Shown here: one piece after another, positions 6,931 to 12,225 of the stretch
Layout: each line of letters starts with the position of its first letter
Numbering within the stretch: position 1 is the stretch's first letter
Source: JAGTVG01 sp964389805
GTDB lineage: Bacteria; Bacteroidota; Bacteroidia; Cytophagales; Cyclobacteriaceae
NCBI GenBank assembly: GCA_964389805.1
Contig: CAYMFU010000227.1
Location: 1-12,225, forward strand
DNA: 12,225 nt
Reading direction: 5' to 3'
The notes under the pieces: generated by a model
Seen by the model: only the letters and a program-made list of their open reading frames with translations
Databases searched by the model: none
What the model was told of the DNA's origin: nothing
Made by a program: the position numbers and the translations under genes

Positions 6931-7491
6931 TTAGAACCGTTTGCCAAATGCTACGCCCAATTTCCAGCTATCATATCCTTCCTTTATGGTATATGTAAAG
7001 GTGGGAGTAATATCCCAATTGTTTGGGATCCGGATTTCCCGCTCAATTCCTAATTCACCAATAAAAAAGCTCTCATGATTTTCAAACTCATATCCAACTG
7101 CTCCAAAAAGATTCCATGATTTAACGAATTCATAGGTTGTGCCGAAAGCAACTACTACAGGATATTCCCGGGTAATGAAATCACCATCACCTTGGTCCAC
7201 TTCATCGACCATTATTTCCATATCAACATATAATCCTATAGCCCAACGTTCCGTCAGGAAATATTCAAGGTCAAAGCCGACAGTAGGGGCAACAACAACG
7301 CCAGAAACATTCCCTGAATGGGTATCACCTTTCGGCACCCAGGAATATGCAAAAACAGGAGCAATACGTCCTCTTTTAAATGTTTCATGTTCTTTTTCCT
7401 GTGATTCAGTTAAACCCTGATGCTGCCCAGGTACTATAGATGTCGTAAATAAAAATACAACCATCCAGAAAAGGGAATTTACTTTTTTCAT
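6931..7491 (-). CDS. Small outer-membrane beta-barrel protein
   Basis: This 186-residue protein has a signal peptide (about 1-22, ending IVPG before Gln23). After it come alternating strands rich in aromatic residues at strand ends, such as GFDLEYFLTERWAIGLYVDME, VVVAFGTTYEF, WNLFGAVGYEF, and WKLGVAFGKRF. It ends in Phe, the typical C-terminal signal of outer-membrane barrels. The pattern suggests an eight-to-ten-stranded porin- or OmpA-barrel-like protein; no specific family or substrate is recognised. I chose the ATG at 7491 because it starts directly with MKKVNSLFWMVVFLF, a good signal peptide; an upstream in-frame ATG at 7569 would place 26 residues ahead of it. The gene is divergent from the DUF2490 gene, another outer-membrane protein. 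Confidence 0.8.
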   Translation of the reverse strand: MKKVNSLFWMVVFLFTTSIVPGQHQGLTESQEKEHETFKRGRIAPVFAYSWVPKGDTHSGNVSGVVVAPTVGFDLEYFLTERWAIGLYVDMEIMVDEVDQGDGDFITREYPVVVAFGTTYEFVKSWNLFGAVGYEFENHESFFIGELGIEREIRIPNNWDITPTFTYTIKEGYDSWKLGVAFGKRF

Positions 7492-7862
7492 CTTTGTATT
7501 CTTTTTTGTTATACATTTATAAGCTATTCTAATAATGACCAAATTGAAGATATAAGGCCCATTCTTCATTACCTCTGGCTACATCCAATCCCCAATAAAT
7601 AGTTTAATAGACGAGCCAGTTTATATCGCATCCCGGTGCCCAGGGTGAGATAGAGACGGTCATTTTATTTTTTGTCATGAGCTGTGTTATCCTATAATTA
7701 ACACTTAATTTTTCAAGTATTTATATTAAGAAGGGAGATCATAACCCGGATCTTGAAAAAAGAAATTTATTACATTGGCATATGTGAATTATCGCTTTGG
7801 TGTTTTTCATAGAAAAAACTGACCTTTGGATCTGAACAGTATGAAATCTTGCATTCTAGAAC
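7492..7862. other. 371-base intergenic region between two divergent outer-membrane protein genes
   Basis: No convincing gene is seen; an in-frame extension of the minus-strand barrel gene to 7569 is the only open frame of note. The right end holds a candidate promoter for the DUF2490 gene (separate entry). On the minus side, TCAATTTG (7547-7540) is one base off the Bacteroidota -7 element TAnnTTTG, but no matching -33 element was found. The middle (about 7570-7780) shows no strong hairpin or repeat. Confidence 0.6.
7796..7828 (+). promoter_or_regulatory. Candidate Bacteroidota-type promoter of the DUF2490 gene
   Basis: TTTG (7796-7799) is followed after 21 bases by GACCTTTG (7821-7828), which matches the -7 consensus TAnnTTTG except at the first base. 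The spacing is within the range known for Bacteroidota sigma factor promoters, and the predicted start would give a leader of roughly 25-30 bases before the ATG at 7863. Confidence 0.45.
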
Positions 7863-8609
7863 ATGAGATATAAAAGACACTTATTATTGATGGTTATTAG
7901 TATTATTTTACCTAACCTAGGCATGGCACAGAATGATTCAACCAGTGTGGATTTTCAAACCTGGATGGATGTAACAACCGTTCATAATTTTAACTCAAAA
8001 TGGGTTTATACTGGTGATTATGGTATCAGGGGTGTCATTTCCGGGGAGGATTGGAGCACATTTTTCATAAGACCTACCTTCAGGTATAGAATTACACCTT
8101 CACTTGATGTCAGGGCGGGAATAGCTTTGTTTTATACCATAGATAAGGTTATTGAGAATAATCTGGAACTCAGGTTTCATCAGGAAGCTGATCTTAGATG
8201 GCCTCAAGTTGTTGGTATGGTCTTTAAACACCGTGTCAGGTTTGAAGAGCGGTTTTTCTTTTATCAAAATCTTCCAAATGATTTTTCTGCCAGGGTTCGT
8301 TATCGATTGTATGTTGAATCTCCGGACTTCAAAATTGTAAAGAAATGGGGGCCGTTTTATGGGATGGCGAGTTTTGAATTATTTTTTCCACTCGGAGAAT
8401 CTTCAACAGAGAGATTTGCGAACCGAAACAGACTTGAACTTGGGATTGGTCAACGGACAAGTAAAAAATTCCGGTGGGAAATTCATTATATCTGGCAAAA
8501 GTCAAAAGCGTATGCAGAGGATGAATTTAAAACCTCAGAAAATATACTGCGACTTCGATTTTTCCTGATATCATTTAAAAAGGATAACAAATCAGAGGAC
8601 AATCAGTAA
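7863..8609 (+). CDS. DUF2490 family outer-membrane protein
   Basis: This 248-residue protein has a signal peptide (about 1-22, ending NLGMA before Gln23). The mature part is made of amphipathic strands. The segment NLELRFHQEADLRWPQ with FKHRVRFEERF (99-131) is the hallmark of DUF2490, a family of predicted outer-membrane barrels with His and Arg in paired strands. NRNRLELGIGQR and FRWEIHYIWQ (187-211) are later strands. The function of the family is unknown to me. The length is normal and the gene looks intact, although a short polar tail (KKDNKSEDNQ) follows the last strand, so the final residue is not the usual aromatic. It is transcribed away from the small barrel gene, probably from the candidate promoter at 7796-7828, and converges on the lysozyme-inhibitor gene. 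Confidence 0.87.
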   Translation: MRYKRHLLLMVISIILPNLGMAQNDSTSVDFQTWMDVTTVHNFNSKWVYTGDYGIRGVISGEDWSTFFIRPTFRYRITPSLDVRAGIALFYTIDKVIENNLELRFHQEADLRWPQVVGMVFKHRVRFEERFFFYQNLPNDFSARVRYRLYVESPDFKIVKKWGPFYGMASFELFFPLGESSTERFANRNRLELGIGQRTSKKFRWEIHYIWQKSKAYAEDEFKTSENILRLRFFLISFKKDNKSEDNQ

Positions 8610-8660
8610 TCCTCTTAAAGGCTGGTTCCTGGCTTTTGTGTAATATTAACACCTATCAAA

Positions 8661-8686
8661 TTGTACCATGCATTAGCATGGTGTAA
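8661..8686. terminator. Strong hairpin in the convergent intergenic gap
   Basis: TTGTACCATGC and GCATGGTGTAA pair around a 4-base loop ATTA. Seven central pairs are perfect Watson-Crick, extended by two G-U wobbles and two more A-U pairs in RNA. It lies 52 bases after the DUF2490 stop and 94 bases from the 3' end of the opposing gene, where a shared terminator would be expected, but no long T-run follows on either strand. Confidence 0.5.
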
Positions 8687-8710
8687 ATTATTAGGACCTA
8701 TATTATCGAG

Positions 8711-8726
8711 CTAGACTCGAGTCTAG
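8711..8726. repeat. Perfect 16-bp palindrome in the convergent gap
   Basis: CTAGACTCGAGTCTAG reads the same on both strands. In RNA it can fold as a stem with a UCGA loop, extended by a G-U and an A-U pair and followed by T residues on the plus strand, so it may help end the DUF2490 transcript. A protein-binding site is the alternative. It is distinct in sequence from the hairpin at 8661-8686. Confidence 0.6.
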
Positions 8727-8779
8727 TTTGCAATACTATTCACTAGCCTGAAGTCTCCCGCTATTTTGTTTTTAAGCTT

Positions 8780-9409
8780 TTAATCTTTTGGAAACTCAAC
8801 TACCTTATCCACCTTAAACATCCTCGATGCCTCCCCATCCACCAGTTTATATTGGATTTGTCTTATGCCCCCAGTTGGATTGCTATTCGTATCAACTGGC
8901 TTATACACAGGAAAATGTTGGGTAAAAGTAGTCTCCATAATAGTAAACTCATCATGGCCCATATACCCTTCTGAGATTTCAGGATTATCTGCAACCGGTG
9001 GAAAATAAATCAGGCTCATAGATTTTTTATTATTGACAGAATATCCTATCACTGATCCATAACTGCCACTTCCCGCTGAGGTTATATACACCAGTATCTC
9101 TGGGGAGCCATCGTTATTTAAATCCTCTACTTCCGTATCTGTAACTGTTCCATCAATCTCATGAACAACTTCTCTATTATCAATCTCCAAACCAGAAGGT
9201 TTTATGGTTAGTCTATTCAAAGATCCTTCTTTAGTAGCATGAATTTCAAAAGTGATGTCTTGCAAGGATAAAGTTTTGTTAAACCCGGCTGTTTTGAGTT
9301 GACTTTCATCTACAGGTGCGTCTGCTTGCTGTTCCGTTGACTTTTTCTCTGGGCAACTGAAACTAAATAAAGCGACTAATAAGGATAAGTTTAGATTTCT
9401 TATATTCAT
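8780..9409 (-). CDS. PliI-like periplasmic inhibitor of i-type lysozyme, lipoprotein
   Basis: This 209-residue protein begins with a hydrophobic signal ending FSFSC, so Cys19 is the likely lipidation site, though the lipobox is weak; a polar linker rich in Glu, Gln and Asp follows. The core contains GSLNRLTIKPSGLEIDN (62-78), VVHEIDGTVTDTEVEDLNND (81-100), SPEILVYITSAGSGSYG (102-118) and GYMGHDEFTIMET (148-160). These match PliI proteins, where a loop with Ser and Tyr (SGxxY-like, here SGSYG at 114-118) inserts into the lysozyme active site. The DLNNDGSPE segment (96-104) also looks like a calcium-binding or FG-GAP-type loop. Known PliI proteins block invertebrate-type lysozyme and protect Gram-negative cells. 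Lipidation suggests membrane anchoring here. It lies 118 bases downstream of the concanavalin-like gene on the same strand. The family call is from memory of the conserved core; inhibition is inferred. Confidence 0.78.
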   Translation of the reverse strand: MNIRNLNLSLLVALFSFSCPEKKSTEQQADAPVDESQLKTAGFNKTLSLQDITFEIHATKEGSLNRLTIKPSGLEIDNREVVHEIDGTVTDTEVEDLNNDGSPEILVYITSAGSGSYGSVIGYSVNNKKSMSLIYFPPVADNPEISEGYMGHDEFTIMETTFTQHFPVYKPVDTNSNPTGGIRQIQYKLVDGEASRMFKVDKVVEFPKD

Positions 9410-9527
9410 TTATATTTTTTTTATCCGTTGAAAGCCGTTCATTATTTACCTTTTTACAATTCTCATGATGGCAACCTGCAAATAGGCAAGTTTAAAAGGC
9501 ACGAAAGAAATCTAAATGTATTTATTC

Positions 9528-10169
9528 CTATTTTGATACGATGGTTAAATTTTTAAACCAACCTTCTGAATTATTTCCAACCCAGAATCCAATCTTTCCC
9601 TCTTTCCTCGAACTTAACTGTTCTACCACAAGGGAAGGCTCCTCAGAATTATCAACAAATACTTCCACTTTCGGATAATTAACAACAATGGTTGCATGAA
9701 ACCAATCCGTTGGATCCGGTACCGGCATTACCGGATTTTCATACTTTTCAGGAAAATTTTCCCTTAGGAAATACCAGGTATTATTTGGATGAGAAATATA
9801 TTGAACGGAATGTCCTTTTCTTTCCGGACTTTTAAAATTAAAGGGCCTGAAATAAATGGCATCAAAGGTGCTGTCATTTAAAATATGGAAAGCAATTCCA
9901 ACAAAACTCCGACCTCTTTCATCAATGCCCTTGATATCTACATTGATCGTGCCATTCTTGAATACCATTTCATTGATCGATAGTAAACCATCACCTGGTT
10001 GCCCATTCAAATGAACAGCTTCTCCGTCAATGATCCTACGGTTGTGCAAGGTCCATTGGTCAGGGTTATTTACAGAGGATAAGTCTGGCGATATTTCTTT
10101 GTCTTGCGCTAGGAGAGAAATTCCAAAGAAAAATTGGATTACAATCATAGAATAAATTAGCTTTTTCAT
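9528..10169 (-). CDS. Secreted concanavalin-like (DUF1080/LamG-type) protein
   Basis: This 213-residue protein starts at the ATG at 10169; a TTG two codons upstream is also in frame but less likely. Residues 1-21 form a signal peptide ending ISLLA before Gln. The rest fits one jelly-roll domain: GDGLLSINEMVFKNGTINVDIKG, then SFVGIAFHILNDSTFDAIYFR, PFNFKSPERKGHSVQY, DWFHATIVVNYPKVEVFVDN, and a final strand pair ending GFWVGNNSEGWFKNLTIVSK. This layout is that of the DUF1080 (3-keto-disaccharide hydrolase-like) and LamG superfamily. I see no clear catalytic pair, so carbohydrate binding or hydrolysis is possible but not shown. It probably acts in the periplasm or outside the cell. The gene is divergent from the antiporter and upstream of the lysozyme-inhibitor gene. 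Confidence 0.82.
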   Translation of the reverse strand: MKKLIYSMIVIQFFFGISLLAQDKEISPDLSSVNNPDQWTLHNRRIIDGEAVHLNGQPGDGLLSINEMVFKNGTINVDIKGIDERGRSFVGIAFHILNDSTFDAIYFRPFNFKSPERKGHSVQYISHPNNTWYFLRENFPEKYENPVMPVPDPTDWFHATIVVNYPKVEVFVDNSEEPSLVVEQLSSRKEGKIGFWVGNNSEGWFKNLTIVSK

Positions 10170-10265
10170 TTTCAATTTTATTTTGTTGTGGATAAAAGTT
10201 AAAAAATCTTCAAATTGATAAACTTTTATGAAGTTACAGGATTATCACTAATAAAATCAAATGAT

Positions 10266-10284
10266 AAGGTGACAATAGCACCTT
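10266..10284. promoter_or_regulatory. Small hairpin between flanking AATGATAA direct repeats
   Basis: AAGGTG (10266-10271) and CACCTT (10279-10284) form a perfect 6-bp inverted repeat with a 7-base spacer. It is bracketed by two copies of AATGATAA (10260-10267, overlapping the stem by two bases, and 10288-10295), 28 bases apart. It lies in the divergent gap ahead of the antiporter gene, so it may be a regulator site; its role is unknown. Confidence 0.35.
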
Positions 10285-10304
10285 TTGAATGATAAATAAT
10301 CGGG

Positions 10305-10320
10305 ATATTCACTTGAATAT
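10305..10320. promoter_or_regulatory. 16-bp inverted repeat ahead of the antiporter gene
   Basis: ATATTCA and TGAATAT are perfect arms around a 2-base spacer. The site ends 41 bases before the antiporter start, a position suited to an operator overlapping the promoter. Confidence 0.4.
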
Positions 10321-10361
10321 ATCATATTAGCAGATAATCATAAATAAAGCATAATTAGCCT

Positions 10362-11954
10362 ATGAAAGAACTCATCTGGATCGGTCCAGCTTTAATATTC
10401 GGACTCATGGCCGCACGAATTGGATTACCGCCCATGGTAGGCTATCTGATTGGTGGTTTTGTATTGAACATCTCTGGGATATCCGATCCGGTATTTCTGA
10501 CCAAGATTGGTAACCTGGGTATTACCTTATTGCTTTTTACTATTGGACTTAAACTGAACATAAGGTCACTTTTGAAACCTTATGTCTGGGCGGGGGCCTC
10601 ATTGCAAATGCTGGCTGTTGTTGTGATATTTGGGATATTGATCTTCTGGATCAGCCTGGGTGGACTTACTTTATTTGCAGATATCAGCTTATCAACCGCT
10701 TTTCTGATTGCTTTTGCCCTTAGTTTCTCAAGTACTGTATTTGCTGTTAAAACGCTGGAAGAAAAGGGGGAGATGGGCTCACGTCATGGACAAGTGGCTA
10801 TTGGAATTTTGATCATGCAGGACATTATAGCCGTGATATTCCTCGCCATGTCGACAGGTAAAATTCCTTCAATATGGTCAGTGGGATTGTTAGCATTAAT
10901 CCCTTTGCGTCGTGTACTTATGCATTTAATGTCCAGGGCAGGTCATGGGGAATTATTGATTTTATATGGATTCAGCCTGGCTTTTGGGGCCTATGCCTTG
11001 TTTGATTTCTTTGGTTTGAAAGGCGATCTCGGGGCTTTGATCATTGGCATGATGCTGGCAGCACATCCCTCAGCCTCCGGAATGTCAAAAAGTCTAAATG
11101 GGTTTAAGGAATTCCTGCTGGTTGGTTTTTTCCTTAGTATTGGAACGGTTGGAAACATTTCATTTGAAACGCTGTTTATAGCATTCCTTTTGGCCCTGGC
11201 CGTATTCATCAAAGTAGATCTTTATATTTTGATATTTTCTGCTTTCAGATTAAGAAAAAGGACATCTGCATTTGCCTCTTTTAATCTGGCCAACTATAGT
11301 GAATTTGGTTTGATTGTTGGTTCCCTTGCCTTTGCTAATGGCTGGTTGAGTGGGGATTGGATCGTCATTATTTCACTTGCTCTGACTTTTTCCTTTATCA
11401 TGGCAGCCCCAATAAATATGCATGCCAGAGAGATATATCGTAAACTTAAGGGATTTCTTAGTCATTTTGAACGCCAAAGGCCTTTATCGGAGGATCTTCC
11501 CATTGATTGCGGAACTGCAAAGATTGCTATCATAGGAATGGCCAGGCTAGGAACCGGGGCTTATGATACTTTGAGAGAAAAATATGGTGAAGTATTGATT
11601 GGAACTGATCCGGATCAATCTATTGTTGAACGTCACAAAGCAGAAGGAAGAAATGTGATTCTGGCAGATGCAACCAATGAGGATTTCTGGATCAGTTCTC
11701 ATGGAAACAATATGAGTGTGATTCTTCTTGCTAAAAGAGAATATGAAGAGAATATCAGCATAGCGCGCCTGATCAGGCAATATAAAGGTGATATACAATA
11801 CATAGTTACCGTAGCCGAGTATCCGGACCAGGTAGAATTATTTTTAGAGGAAGGTGTAAACGCCGTCTGGGATTTTGATACCGAGGCGGGTACTGGATTT
11901 GCCGAAGAAGTAATTGCAAATCTTGGAGATGACCCGGATGTTATGATCAAGTAA
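10362..11954 (+). CDS. CPA2-family cation:proton antiporter with C-terminal TrkA-N domain
   Basis: This 530-residue protein resembles KefB/YbaL-type transporters, with about 11-12 hydrophobic helices in residues 1-360 and a cytoplasmic NAD-binding domain (about 385-515). Seen: LLLFTIGLKLNIRSL (57-71), SFSSTVFAVKTLEEKG (121-136), the IMQDI motif with Gln153 and Asp154, which is the family's conserved ion-site acid, GLKGDLGALIIGMMLAAHP (218-236), and NLANYSEFGLIV (308-319) with Glu314. The Rossmann turn reads GMARLG (392-397), Ala replacing the middle Gly of GxGxxG; Asp416 follows beta-2 and may bind the nucleotide ribose. Members exchange K+ or Na+ for H+ across the inner membrane, with the TrkA-N domain as a regulator. 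The cation is not decided by the sequence. The AsmA-like gene starts 27 bases after its stop and is probably cotranscribed. The inverted repeats in the upstream gap are candidate control sites. Confidence 0.93.
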   Translation: MKELIWIGPALIFGLMAARIGLPPMVGYLIGGFVLNISGISDPVFLTKIGNLGITLLLFTIGLKLNIRSLLKPYVWAGASLQMLAVVVIFGILIFWISLGGLTLFADISLSTAFLIAFALSFSSTVFAVKTLEEKGEMGSRHGQVAIGILIMQDIIAVIFLAMSTGKIPSIWSVGLLALIPLRRVLMHLMSRAGHGELLILYGFSLAFGAYALFDFFGLKGDLGALIIGMMLAAHPSASGMSKSLNGFKEFLLVGFFLSIGTVGNISFETLFIAFLLALAVFIKVDLYILIFSAFRLRKRTSAFASFNLANYSEFGLIVGSLAFANGWLSGDWIVIISLALTFSFIMAAPINMHAREIYRKLKGFLSHFERQRPLSEDLPIDCGTAKIAIIGMARLGTGAYDTLREKYGEVLIGTDPDQSIVERHKAEGRNVILADATNEDFWISSHGNNMSVILLAKREYEENISIARLIRQYKGDIQYIVTVAEYPDQVELFLEEGVNAVWDFDTEAGTGFAEEVIANLGDDPDVMIK

Positions 11955-11981
11955 AATTGGTTTAGGAAAATGTGATAATTT

Positions 11982-12225
11982 ATGGAAGAAGTCATATCAA
12001 CGAAAAGAAAATCCATCCTAACACGCCTCCTGAAAATTGTACTGTCCTTTCTTCTGGGATTGATCTTATTGGTGATCATAGGCACATTGATTTTATACCT
12101 CAAAAAGGATGAAATCGGCAGGGAATTACTTTTATCTGTAAATTCCAGCACCAATGGGGAATTGGATTTCGACGATATTCATGTCGCCCCATTTGCCAGC
12201 TTTCCTAATGTTTCTTTAACCCTGA
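11982..12225 (+). CDS. AsmA-like inner-membrane protein (partial, N-terminal 81 residues)
   Basis: The gene runs off the right edge. The ATG at 11982 starts MEEVISTKRKSILTRLLK, a basic segment, then one transmembrane helix IVLSFLLGLILLVIIGTLIL (about 19-38). The following ELLLSVNSSTNGELDFDDIHVAPFASFPNVSLTL matches the start of the AsmA repeat-groove domain, where a helix is followed by a strand with an FPxVSL motif. AsmA-like proteins are inner-membrane-anchored periplasmic proteins thought to move or help assemble lipids in the envelope; full members have several hundred to over a thousand residues. An AGGAAA lies upstream, but its spacing to the start is long, so the ribosome site is weak. 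It follows the antiporter gene by 27 bases on the same strand. Confidence 0.82.
   Translation, partial: MEEVISTKRKSILTRLLKIVLSFLLGLILLVIIGTLILYLKKDEIGRELLLSVNSSTNGELDFDDIHVAPFASFPNVSLTL

Noticed and set aside
7492..7569. A 26-residue N-terminal extension of the small barrel protein from the ATG at 7569
   Set aside because: It would place extra residues ahead of an excellent signal peptide that begins at the ATG at 7491.
10170..10175. TTG start for the concanavalin-like protein
   Set aside because: An ATG two codons downstream gives a normal MKK signal-peptide start.
11699..12154. Minus-strand open frame across the end of the antiporter gene and the AsmA-like gene
   Set aside because: It overlaps two well-supported plus-strand genes and its translation has no recognisable features.

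Overview
The window looks like ordinary chromosome from a Bacteroidota bacterium, probably a free-living, marine-type relative of Cytophagales or Flavobacteriia. The signs are AT-rich DNA, weak Shine-Dalgarno signals, signal peptides that end just before Gln, a candidate Bacteroidota-type promoter (TTTG, 21 bases, then a near match to TAnnTTTG at 7796-7828), and families common in that phylum (DUF2490, AsmA-like, secreted DUF1080/LamG-like proteins). The placement rests on these features only. No rRNA, tRNA, CRISPR array, insertion sequence or phage gene was seen.

Region 1-4104 (minus strand) is the most interesting part. It is a tight four-gene operon, read from high to low coordinates: a 581-aa membrane-anchored periplasmic protein of unknown family, a LolD/MacB-type ABC ATPase, an FtsX/MacB-type permease, and a ZnuA/TroA-like lipoprotein cut by the left edge. 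A metal-type binding protein next to a MacB-type permease, rather than a ZnuB-type one, is not the textbook metal importer. The binding protein lacks the usual first two His ligands but has a His-rich loop. The permease has HxH pairs in its periplasmic domain, and the 581-aa protein has an HxxHxH motif. I infer an envelope metal-handling ABC system (zinc or a similar ion); direction and substrate are unproven.

Region 4260-6815 (minus strand) holds a TetR-family regulator followed by a secreted 626-aa protein, probably a PQQ-like beta-propeller. Region 6931-8609 has two divergent outer-membrane proteins, a small barrel (minus) and a DUF2490 protein (plus), separated by 371 bases. The convergent gap 8610-8779 carries two strong hairpins, one of them a perfect 16-bp palindrome.

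Region 8780-10169 (minus strand) has a PliI-like lysozyme-inhibitor lipoprotein and a secreted concanavalin-like/DUF1080-like protein. Region 10362-12225 (plus strand) has a CPA2-type cation:proton antiporter with a TrkA-N domain, followed 27 bases later by the start of an AsmA-like protein cut by the right edge. Most products act in the cell envelope.
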